A stretch of DNA of 6,712 bases from Deltaproteobacteria bacterium (GCA_024644775.1 JAHEHB010000307.1:1-6712); one strand, 5' to 3'. Shown: positions 1-5,786, counted from the first letter of the stretch. Numbers and translations are program-made. The notes: generated by a model from the letters alone, not told the origin.

Positions 1-531
1 TAGGTGGATTCCTGTCTGGAGGCGTAAGTCCCCGGGTAATGGAATCTTCATCTGTCGAGGATAAAAGCCTCCTTAAACCTCGAACCGGTCCGTCATATCC
101 GTCATAGATTTTGAAAAAGTAAATACCAATAAAAATAGCCGATTGGTATCATCGCCACCCACCGGTTTCCGATCAACCCTCTTTTCATGTTCATATTCAC
201 ATTTTTTTTTAGCTGCCTTATATCACCTGGTGTGGTAAATACGTGTCCGGGAGTCTGGAAATTGAGCGATCCTAAACTTGCCACTATTCAAATGAAGATT
301 ACTATGTTCAGCCAAACCGGTTTCACAAGAATTATGCCGAGAAACGTCTTCGGGATAAGCGATAAGAAATCGTCTGTTGGCAGTAAAGAAAGATCCTGGT
401 TTTAAAATCTGTAAGAATCAACTACCTTGCAGCAAGCCATGGGGTATCAAGCGGAAATTATCTAAACGCCACGAAAGGCACGGGGAATAACACCCTTGTT
501 CGCCTCTGACGGATTCAAGGATATCGAAAAG
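1..531. other. Left intergenic region, no supported gene
   Basis: I see no recognisable gene in this stretch. A plus-strand frame is open from the left edge to a TAG at 105-107 (about 34 codons) and could be the tail of an upstream gene, but its residues match no family I know. Reading frames of 60-72 codons on both strands at 102-405 have low-complexity or unrecognisable translations and no good ribosome binding site. A T9 run at about 204-214 and a GGAGGC/GCCTCC inverted pair (18-23 and 67-72) are the only local structures. I could not identify a convincing promoter for the downstream kinase. Confidence 0.5.
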
Positions 532-2082
532 ATGGGTTACTTATTGGGTGTAGACATCGGAACGCAGGGGATCAAAGGCGTATTGTTGGATGAGTCATTA
601 AATGCCACAGTAAAAGCCTACATTGAACATAATTACATCCAACCGAGACAGAACTGGTTTGAACATGATGCCGAAAAGACCTGGTGGGAAGGTTTTAAAA
701 AAATCGTGTGCCGGCTGCTCGAAAAAGGCTCCATTTCATCAAGTGAGATTATCGGCATCGGTGTCAGTACCATCACCCCCTGTATGTTGCCTGTCGATAA
801 AGAGGGTAATCCTTTAAGAAATGCGATTCTTTACGGTATAGACACCCGTTGCCAAAAAGAAATCATCGAAATAACGAAACAGCTGGGAGAAAAAAAAATC
901 CTTGAAGTCGCAAAGATGCCACTCGGCACCAATCATGTTCCTCCCAAAATGCTTTGGTATAAAAAGAATGAGCCGGAAAGTTATTCGAAAACCAAACGAA
1001 TATTTACTGCCTCCAATTATATTACTTTCAGGCTAACTGATAACTTTCTACTCGATTATACCCAAGCCTCACTGTTCGGACCCCTTTATGATTTCGGAAC
1101 GAGACAATGGAATAAAGAAATTTGTGGCATACTCGGTTTTCCTTTGGATTTGCTTCCCGAATTGAAACACTGCTGTGACATCGCCGGCACCGTTACGGAA
1201 AGCGCATCCGCCGAAACCGGATTGACGCGAGGGACCCCGGTTGTCGTTGGCACCGGTGACGCATTCACGGAATTGATAAGCGCTGGAGGATTCAGCCATG
1301 GAGAGGTGACCCTGATTTACGGTACCACCGGTATCATATCGATAACGACAGACACGGCTCCTTCAATGAAAGAGATTTTTGTTTTACCTCATCCAATTAT
1401 AGACAATTGCTATCTTGCACTTGGCGGGACTGCGACCATGGGCGCCTTGACAAAATGGTTTAGAGACAACTTCGGCGACATGGAAAGAATCATGCAGGCG
1501 AGAACCCAGATTAATGCGTACGCCTTTCTCAGTAGTCAGGCCGAAAAAATTCCCCCAGGCTCCGATGGATTGATCGTTCTTCCCTATTTCAGCGGCGAAA
1601 GGTCGCCCATCAATGACCCATCGGCGAAAGGGGTTATTCTGGGGCTCACGACGTATCATAAACGCACCCACCTATATCGGGCGTTGTTGGAGGGCGCCGC
1701 TTACAGTATTCAGCATCACTTTGAAGTCTTTGACTATTATGGTTTTGAAGTATCCAAAATAATCGCCTGTGGAGGAGGGACAAATTGCCATTTATGGGTT
1801 CAGATCGTCAGTGATGTGATTGGATATGATCAAAAGATCCCGAACATACCGATCGGCTCGGAAATCGGATCTGCCTATCTCGCTGCCAAAGGTACAGGAT
1901 TTGTTGAGGACATCGCATCTTTCGTCACAAAACGTAGTCAAAAGGATATTCAAAAAGTACCGGTCAATATAAATAATCATAATAGATATCAGGATTACTA
2001 TAAAATATATCGAAGGTTATACGAGAATGTAAAATCGGACATGCACGCATTGGCCGTACTGGCAGAAAGTCATGTGGGATAG
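532..2082 (+). CDS. FGGY-family carbohydrate kinase (xylulokinase-like)
   Basis: A 516-residue cytoplasmic sugar or polyol kinase that transfers phosphate from ATP to a ketose or polyol; the length is normal for the family. The N-terminal phosphate-binding motif is GVDIGTQGIKG (Asp8). YGTTG lies at 263-267, and GTGDAF places the probable catalytic Asp at 243. The FGGY C-terminal signature runs from about 367 to 393 (GVILGLTT...HLYRALLEGAAYSI), and an ATP-site glycine cluster, CGGGTNCHLW, begins near 413. The ATG at 532 is chosen because family members begin a few residues before the DIGT motif; an AAGG at 517-520 is a weak ribosome binding site. A TTG at 496 would add 12 residues that look unrelated to the fold. 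The C-terminus (LYENVKSDMHALAVL) looks natural, but the last codons overlap a truncated convergent gene. Substrate is not determined; the neighbouring four-carbon acid sugar genes make a polyol or ketose of a related pathway plausible. Fold is secure, specificity open. Confidence 0.93.
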   Translation: MGYLLGVDIGTQGIKGVLLDESLNATVKAYIEHNYIQPRQNWFEHDAEKTWWEGFKKIVCRLLEKGSISSSEIIGIGVSTITPCMLPVDKEGNPLRNAILYGIDTRCQKEIIEITKQLGEKKILEVAKMPLGTNHVPPKMLWYKKNEPESYSKTKRIFTASNYITFRLTDNFLLDYTQASLFGPLYDFGTRQWNKEICGILGFPLDLLPELKHCCDIAGTVTESASAETGLTRGTPVVVGTGDAFTELISAGGFSHGEVTLIYGTTGIISITTDTAPSMKEIFVLPHPIIDNCYLALGGTATMGALTKWFRDNFGDMERIMQARTQINAYAFLSSQAEKIPPGSDGLIVLPYFSGERSPINDPSAKGVILGLTTYHKRTHLYRALLEGAAYSIQHHFEVFDYYGFEVSKIIACGGGTNCHLWVQIVSDVIGYDQKIPNIPIGSEIGSAYLAAKGTGFVEDIASFVTKRSQKDIQKVPVNINNHNRYQDYYKIYRRLYENVKSDMHALAVLAESHVG

Positions 2083-2264
2083 AGTTTATCGGATCGACAC
2101 CCTTTGCAGGTAAACCCCTCGATTTTTCTCCCCTGGCAGGCGGCCGTTTTTAGCAGATGCCGACCGTCCGAAAAAGACGCGCGGTAATGATAACATGCAC
2201 CACAGTATAAACCGCACACCCCCAGCAATTTTAGGGAATCTTCCTTTTCGTTCTCTTCCGACAT
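2070..2264 (-). pseudogene. Truncated DUF3795-type Cys-rich protein
   Basis: This reads as 64 residues from the ATG at 2264-2262; a GTG at 2270-2268 is an alternative start, and GGGG just upstream of the ATG could serve as ribosome binding site. The translation starts with the DUF3795 hallmark CGLYCGACYHYRAS (Cys17, Cys21, Cys24) and continues to GFTCKGCRSDKLY (Cys53, Cys56), probable metal-binding cysteines. Family members are usually well over 100 residues, with further Cys pairs after this point. Here the frame ends two codons later, inside the 3' end of the FGGY kinase, so about half or more of the protein is missing. I see no continuation in another frame, because the adjacent DNA is kinase coding sequence. 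It is therefore most likely a remnant left by a rearrangement with a junction near 2078. A short functional protein cannot be excluded. DUF3795 function is unknown. Confidence 0.65.
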
Positions 2265-2365
2265 AATCACCCCGTCTGTTTAGTGTTCAAATGATAGCGT
2301 GTCGGCACTTCCTTAAGGCACTTTTGAAAGAACCTGCTATGTCTTTCATGATTTCGATTAAGTAT

Positions 2366-2378
2366 CGTAACGTTTACA
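2366..2378. promoter_or_regulatory. Candidate operator 1 (AACGTT palindrome)
   Basis: The near-palindrome GTAACGTTTAC is centred on AACGTT at 2369-2374. A CpG-centred palindrome of this form is typical of LacI-family repressor operators. It is the first of three such hexamers within 95 bp. No regulator gene is in the window, so the identity of the binding protein is unknown. Confidence 0.35.
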
Positions 2379-2390
2379 CAATTTCAAATC

Positions 2391-2397
2391 AAACGTT
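2391..2397. promoter_or_regulatory. Candidate operator 2 (AACGTT hexamer)
   Basis: AAACGTT at 2391-2397 repeats the core of the site 23 bp upstream, close to two helical turns away, just before a possible promoter. Symmetry outside the hexamer is poor, so it could be a weak auxiliary site or chance. Confidence 0.28.
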
Positions 2398-2400
2398 CTG

Positions 2401-2428
2401 TTGCGTTTTGGTTTATTTCTGATATAAA
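2401..2428 (+). promoter_or_regulatory. Possible sigma-70 type promoter for the DUF1537 kinase
   Basis: A TATAAA-like -10 element at 2423-2428 lies 16 bp after TTGCGT at 2401-2406, which matches the -35 consensus at only about half its positions. The spacing is acceptable and it lies between candidate operators 2 and 3, an arrangement that would suit repression by looping or blocking. The transcript would have a leader of about 120 nt. Weak -35, so this is tentative. Confidence 0.3.
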
Positions 2429-2454
2429 AATCCTGCATTAAAGGGAGCCTTTTT

Positions 2455-2468
2455 CAAAACGTTTCAAT
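2455..2468. promoter_or_regulatory. Candidate operator 3 (AAACGTTT palindrome)
   Basis: The perfect 8-bp palindrome AAACGTTT at 2457-2464 is flanked by CAA and CAA-like bases and lies about 30 bp downstream of the proposed -10 element. It is the most symmetric of the three AACGTT sites and resembles LacI-family operators with a central CG. Which protein binds is not shown by the sequence. Confidence 0.38.
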
Positions 2469-2490
2469 TTTGTTCAAGGTCAAGTCGAAA

Positions 2491-2539
2491 ATCCCGGACT
2501 TTTAGCGGGAGAACGTAATACCGCTATATGCGGGATTAC
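2491..2539 (+). promoter_or_regulatory. Leader hairpins with alternative pairing before the start codon
   Basis: Hairpin 1 pairs TCCCG (2492-2496) with CGGGA (2506-2510). Hairpin 2 pairs GTAATACCGC (2515-2524) with GCGGGATTAC (2530-2539): 9 of 10 positions match, with a 5-nt loop, ending 4 nt before the AGGA ribosome binding site at 2544-2547. ATCCCG (2491-2496) can also pair with CGGGAT (2531-2536), which would break both hairpins. This gives a two-state leader that could control translation. There is no U-run for a terminator and no riboswitch class I recognise. Confidence 0.4.
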
Positions 2540-2558
2540 CCACAGGAATGCATTGATC

Positions 2559-3872
2559 ATGTCATCCATCGTAAATAATTATGTAACGGGGCGCCGTATA
2601 TTTCCGACTGAAATCTCCATGATTGCGGACGATCTTGCCGGGGCTTGTGATACCGGCATCGAATTTATGGATTCTCTCGGTCAAGTGACGGTTGTTGTCG
2701 ATTCTGATGCACATAAAATGGAGACAGAATCGGGAGAAGGACTTGTCGTATGGAACACAGAAAGCCGTGATTTACCGGCAAATGATGCCTACGAAAAAGT
2801 TCGAAGGGCGTCCAGCATTGCCGGAAAAGGCGAAAAACGAATACTATTGAAAAAAACAGATAGCGCATTTCGCGGTAATTTCGGACATGAAATCGCAGCG
2901 GTCATGGACGAGTTGAATATCAAGATATGCTGCGTGGCGCCTGCCATTCCTGAATTCGGGCGGGTGACCCGAAACGGCATCCAATACCTGGATGGACGAC
3001 CGATATCCGAATCTTTCTACAAAAAAGACCCGAGACATCCCGTGACGGAGTCAGACGTATCCAAAGTTGCTGCCATCGGAAACAAAAGCCAAATCGGCGT
3101 GTTAGACATGGATACCATCAGAAGCAAAAAAAAAGATAACCGTTTTACACAGTTGATCGCGTCGGGTGTCGAGGTGATCGTTACCGATGGGGAAGTCCAG
3201 GGAGATCTGAATCGGGTTGTTGATCTATTTCTAAAGTTTTCAGAACGAATAATGTTTGTGGGGGGACAAGCGATCGGGCATGCGGTTGCGAAACACTGTA
3301 TGGCGATTTCTAAAAAGGGGAAATGGGAGGATATTCCCGATGGGCCGGTGATCGTCGTGTGTGGAACACTCCATCCTAAAAGCCGGGAGCAGTTGAATGT
3401 CTTATCCAAAACATATGATGTCGAACCGGTAACTATCAAACTGGACGCGAAAACCGACATTAATAAAATTGAACCAATAGCTGAAGACACCACAGTTAAT
3501 TTGTTGTATCAACTCAATAATTCTAATTTGAGTTTTTTGACATCACCGGAAAACACAACCCTTGATCCCGATCTTGTCGAAGCATCGATCGCCACAACTA
3601 TTCACCATATTTGTGAAAAAACGAAACTGTCCGGATTAATCTTAACAGGAGGGACGACAGCATATACCGTGTGTCAACGAATCGGCGTAAAGCATATTCA
3701 ACTGCGCGAACGCATCGCCTCCGGGACGATATTGGCCCAGGTCCCTGACTTTAACGGTATGGCAATCTGTAACAAAGGGGGATCGTTAGGAGAACCGGAT
3801 GCATTGGTTAGAGTTGTGGACACAATAAAATCTCTTGCCCCCCCGCCTGGGAGACGGGCAAAGAAGCTATAA
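2559..3872 (+). CDS. Four-carbon acid sugar kinase (DUF1537; D-threonate/D-erythronate kinase type)
   Basis: A 437-residue cytoplasmic ATP-dependent kinase of the DUF1537/OtnK family, which phosphorylates four-carbon aldonic acids such as threonate or erythronate at O4. The N-terminal substrate domain has IADDLAGACDTG (Asp24-Asp25), KKTDSAFRG (98-106) and an APAIPEFGRVTRNG segment. The C-terminal nucleotide domain has VVCGTLHP (266-273), LTGGTTA (362-368) and the lysine-glycine loop NKGGSLG (405-411). Two normally conserved positions differ: ADDLTGA reads ADDLAGA, and the acidic residue of GG-D/E-T is Thr366. The ATG at 2559 is preferred, with AGGA 11 nt upstream; a TTG at 2553 would add two residues, and an ATG at 2619 lies right at the ADD motif. 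The tail PPPGRRAKKL reads into repetitive DNA. PdxA2 lies downstream on the same strand, supporting a threonate/erythronate-type pathway; otnK, dtnK and denK specificities cannot be told apart. Confidence 0.9.
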   Translation: MSSIVNNYVTGRRIFPTEISMIADDLAGACDTGIEFMDSLGQVTVVVDSDAHKMETESGEGLVVWNTESRDLPANDAYEKVRRASSIAGKGEKRILLKKTDSAFRGNFGHEIAAVMDELNIKICCVAPAIPEFGRVTRNGIQYLDGRPISESFYKKDPRHPVTESDVSKVAAIGNKSQIGVLDMDTIRSKKKDNRFTQLIASGVEVIVTDGEVQGDLNRVVDLFLKFSERIMFVGGQAIGHAVAKHCMAISKKGKWEDIPDGPVIVVCGTLHPKSREQLNVLSKTYDVEPVTIKLDAKTDINKIEPIAEDTTVNLLYQLNNSNLSFLTSPENTTLDPDLVEASIATTIHHICEKTKLSGLILTGGTTAYTVCQRIGVKHIQLRERIASGTILAQVPDFNGMAICNKGGSLGEPDALVRVVDTIKSLAPPPGRRAKKL

Positions 3873-3873
3873 A

Positions 3874-3903
3874 GCTGGGAGGCTATGAGGCCTCAAACCC
3901 TCC
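3874..3903 (+). repeat. Short GGCT/GAGGCC repeat and hairpin after the kinase stop
   Basis: Immediately after the kinase stop codon, short related words recur every 8-9 nt (GCTATAA, GCTGGGA, GGCTATG, GGCCTC). GAGGC (3879-3883) can pair with GCCTC (3890-3894), and GGAGG (3878-3882) with CCTCC (3899-3903). No T-run follows, so it is a poor intrinsic terminator; it looks more like degenerate low-complexity repeat DNA. Confidence 0.35.
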
Positions 3904-3922
3904 GGCGTGGCTGTACTCTGGA

Positions 3923-4133
3923 CACACTTGATACATGGGGTACTTGTAAACATCTGTTTTGAAATAAATTCTTTAAAACCGCAGAATGTAGAACAAGGAA
4001 TATCGAATGTCGAAGTAAACACTTCATAATTCTGTGGTTCATTATTCGATACTTGTCCGCCTTTGGAGGATTCGCTATTAAATGTTTTCAAGTAGTTACA
4101 ATCACGTCCAAAACACCCACTGTGTCAAGTGTG
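3923..4133. repeat. Nested inverted-repeat (MITE-like) element, 211 bp
   Basis: Four pairs of inverted segments are nested around one centre. CACACTTGATACA (3923-3935) matches the reverse complement of 4121-4133 at 12 of 13 positions. TACTTGTAAACAT (3941-3953) matches that of 4082-4094 at 12 of 13. AACCGCAGAAT (3977-3987) matches that of 4029-4039 at 10 of 11. GAAGT (4012-4016) pairs with ACTTC (4021-4025) around a 4-nt loop. The arms are therefore 93 and 113 bp of a single large fold-back. No transposase is encoded, so it would be non-autonomous. Its core shares GAACAAGGAAT with the element at 5784-5859. Target-site duplications were not identified. Confidence 0.6.
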
Positions 4134-4172
4134 GGTAAGGGTCAGCTCTACAGGGAAGTGGCCGGGTGCTGT

Positions 4173-4200
4173 CTTCTGCCCTCTGCCCTCTGTTTTCTGC
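4173..4200 (+). repeat. Degenerate 7-bp tandem repeat, four units
   Basis: Four consecutive heptamers read CTTCTGC, CCTCTGC, CCTCTGT and TTTCTGC. The strand is pyrimidine-rich. It is not translated in any convincing gene. It may be slippage-prone filler DNA within the repeat-rich gap. Confidence 0.6.
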
Positions 4201-4267
4201 TACTGGACGAGGGGGGTTGGGATTGAGCCACGCAAATTGCAAAATGGCACTGCCGTACCTGTTTGGT

Positions 4268-4297
4268 CACGCGCAGCGCAGGCGCTTGCGCCGCGTG
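4268..4297. repeat. GC-rich bulged hairpin
   Basis: CACGC (4268-4272) and GGCGC (4281-4285) pair with GCGCC (4288-4292) and GCGTG (4293-4297), giving ten base pairs with a two-base loop and an 8-nt bulge on one side. The segment is much richer in G+C than its surroundings. No T-run follows. Role unknown; it may be part of a dispersed palindromic repeat. Confidence 0.4.
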
Positions 4298-4317
4298 TTG
4301 AATATTGGAATTTGATA

Positions 4318-4426
4318 TTTACCTGCCCTGTTAAATCGTCTTGTGGTGATTTGCTGTGCAGGTCTTAAATGTAATCTCTTTAAACGATAGGGTCAGGTCA
4401 TGAGCAGGCATATTTAACAGGGTAAA
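4318..4426. repeat. 15-bp inverted repeat enclosing about 75 bp
   Basis: CCTGTTAAAT and flanking bases at 4318-4336 are the reverse complement of 4412-4426 over 15 bp, apart from a four-base insertion (within 4324-4327) in the left arm; the inner CCCTGTTAAAT/ATTTAACAGGG is perfect over 11 bp. The enclosed DNA includes GCAGGTC and GGGTCAGGTC words but no reading frame worth naming. This could be the ends of a small non-autonomous element or its remnant. Confidence 0.45.
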
Positions 4427-4590
4427 GAATTTGGTGCTTGAGATTTGGGATTTTACCAGGTCTCTCAGACGAGACGAGTAAATCCTAGCCGACACCTGAA
4501 ACCACGCACCAGGATCGCAATCAAAGCAAAACAGTAATTGGTCACACTTTTTCACTGAACCGAAGTGGATAACCAGATATAGAATAATCC

Positions 4591-4597
4591 AAGGAGG
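4591..4597 (+). promoter_or_regulatory. Strong ribosome binding site of pdxA2
   Basis: AAGGAGG, a near-perfect complement to the 16S rRNA 3' end, lies 8 nt before the ATG at 4606 and fixes that start. It is much stronger than the sites before the two kinases, suggesting high translation of this enzyme independent of upstream coupling. Confidence 0.9.
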
Positions 4598-4605
4598 AAA
4601 GCTTT

Positions 4606-5607
4606 ATGCCCAATAAACTGCCACGTGTCGGAATTACCATGGGAGATGCGGCGGGGATCGGTCCGGAGATTACGGTTAAAAGTCTGGTCAATCCCCAATT
4701 GTACGAGCGATGTAATCCGGTCGTGTTAGGCGATGCACGCGTCATTCAGACTGCAGTCGAACTGACACAAACTCAATTTGAAGTACGACCCATCAACACC
4801 CAGGAAACACCGGATGCCCGGCCGGGTTTGATTAACGTGATCGATTACCAAAATGTCGATCCCACAACCTATGAGATAGGGGTTGTGAACGCAAAAAATG
4901 GGGATGCGGCGGTTCATTACACCAAGGAGGCGGGCCGCATGTGTTTAGACGGTCGTTTGGCAGCTATGGTGTCTGCGCCATTAAACAAAGAGTCCATGCG
5001 AGAAGCCGGACACAACTACGAAGGACAAACACAAATCCTTGCTGAATTGTGCAATGCAAAAAGACATGGCATGGCACTCATCCTTGGTGATTTGCGGATT
5101 ATGCTGCTTACCACACACATGGCACTGACTGAAGCCATTGCACGAGTAAAAAAAGAGCGGGTCATGACCATGGTGGAGCTGGCATGGGAGCTGCTCAAGT
5201 TTATTGACGTGCCGGATCCAACAATTGCTGTCTCCGGACTGAATCCACACGCCGGAGAAGGGGGTTTATTTGGTAGGCAGGAAATTGATGAAATTATTCC
5301 GGCCGTTGAGGAATGCAAAAACAAGGGGATCAACGTTGTTGGGCCGCTGCCAGCTGATACCGTATTTCATCGCGCCAACCAAGGGGAATTTGATCTGGTT
5401 CTGGCTCTATTTCATGATCAGGGATTAATGGCGGTCAAGTTGTTGGGCTTTGGGAATGCCGTAACGCTGCTGGCAGGTATACCGCTTGTTCGCACGTCGA
5501 CGGGTCATGGTACAGCCTTTGATATCGCAGGTAAAAACATAGCGGATCATACCAACTTGTATAAAGCGATTTTATTAGCAGCTCAACTCGGTGCAAAGAA
5601 AAATTGA
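4606..5607 (+). CDS. pdxA2: PdxA2-type 4-phospho-D-threonate/erythronate 3-dehydrogenase
   Basis: A 333-residue cytoplasmic NAD-dependent, divalent-metal dehydrogenase of the PdxA family, of normal length. Beside a DUF1537 kinase the expected reaction is oxidation of a 4-phospho four-carbon acid at C3, followed by CO2 loss to dihydroxyacetone phosphate; PdxA proper acts on 4-hydroxythreonine-4-phosphate in vitamin B6 synthesis. The family start is GITMGDAAGIGPE, usually GDPAG. Metal ligands are His171 (TTHMA), His215 (NPHAGEGG) and His270 (FHDQG), and Lys278 and Arg296 of the phosphate/substrate site are present. STGHGTAFDIAGK (298-310) closes the fold. Two substrate-site positions differ from the usual pattern: GHTE reads GQTQ (Gln141) and the Asn of AVN is Thr287. 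A strong AAGGAGG site fixes the start. The gene follows the kinase on the same strand but is separated by 733 bp of repeats, so it may have its own promoter, although I could not find one. The PdxA2 role is favoured by context. Confidence 0.9.
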   Translation: MPNKLPRVGITMGDAAGIGPEITVKSLVNPQLYERCNPVVLGDARVIQTAVELTQTQFEVRPINTQETPDARPGLINVIDYQNVDPTTYEIGVVNAKNGDAAVHYTKEAGRMCLDGRLAAMVSAPLNKESMREAGHNYEGQTQILAELCNAKRHGMALILGDLRIMLLTTHMALTEAIARVKKERVMTMVELAWELLKFIDVPDPTIAVSGLNPHAGEGGLFGRQEIDEIIPAVEECKNKGINVVGPLPADTVFHRANQGEFDLVLALFHDQGLMAVKLLGFGNAVTLLAGIPLVRTSTGHGTAFDIAGKNIADHTNLYKAILLAAQLGAKKN

Positions 5608-5611
5608 AATT

Positions 5612-5786
5612 TTGAATATTGATAAACTCGTAAAAAGTCCTATAAGCGTCATGCCGGACTTGATCCCCGCTAAGAACGGGATCTTTGACCGGCATCCAGA
5701 AGTCATTGAATTTACTGGATTCCGGCTTTCGCCGGAATGACATAGAAACGTGTTTTTCGACCTTTTGCGAAACCATCAATATTGAA
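5612..5786. repeat. MITE-like palindromic element with 28-bp terminal inverted repeats
   Basis: The segment 5612-5639 matches the reverse complement of 5759-5786 at 21 of 28 positions, including an unbroken AATATTGAT. Inside, GTCATGCCGG (5648-5657) pairs with CCGGAATGAC (5732-5741) at 9 of 10 positions. CCGGCATCCAG (5689-5699) can pair with CTGGATTCCGG (5715-5725). ATTCCGGC and GCCGGAAT (5719-5726 and 5731-5738) form a perfect 8-bp hairpin with a 4-nt loop. The GCCGGAATGAC core is of a type seen widely dispersed in proteobacterial genomes. No protein is encoded. It starts five bases after the pdxA2 stop, so it forms the 3' end of that transcript and may act as a terminator or stabiliser. Confidence 0.65.

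Larger units (their letters stand above)
2283..2558. promoter_or_regulatory. Leader region upstream of the DUF1537 kinase
   Basis: A noncoding region of about 275 bp lies between the DUF3795 remnant and the acid sugar kinase. It holds three AACGTT palindromes, a possible sigma-70 type promoter, and two hairpins next to the ribosome binding site, each listed separately. Near its left end a CCTTAAGG palindrome (2311-2318) sits within a direct repeat of GGCACTT (2304-2310 and 2317-2323). The density of symmetric sites suggests this is the main control region of the acid sugar genes; that is inference from pattern alone. Confidence 0.5.

Noticed and set aside
3..107. Possible tail of an upstream plus-strand gene
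   Set aside because: About 34 codons open from the edge, but the residues match nothing I recognise; other frames close sooner and it is too short to judge.
187..405. 72-codon plus-strand reading frame left of the FGGY kinase
   Set aside because: No family resemblance, no ribosome binding site, hydrophobic low-complexity start over a T9 run; the overlapping minus-strand frame at 102-284 is no better.
496..531. TTG start extending the FGGY kinase by 12 residues
   Set aside because: Family members start a few residues before DIGT, and the ATG at 532 fits this exactly.
3017..3493. 158-codon minus-strand reading frame
   Set aside because: Lies wholly inside the DUF1537 kinase in an antisense frame; composition is that of a shadow.
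4201..4300. tRNA-like or structured RNA gene
   Set aside because: The GC-rich hairpin is present, but no cloverleaf, T-loop or CCA-type end can be drawn.
4129..4368. 79-codon plus-strand reading frame in the repeat gap
   Set aside because: It translates the heptamer repeat and GC-rich hairpin, has no ribosome binding site, and shows no domain.
3923..4426. Insertion sequence or CRISPR array in the gap
   Set aside because: No transposase frame, and the repeats are inverted or tandem heptamers, not regularly spaced direct repeats with spacers.
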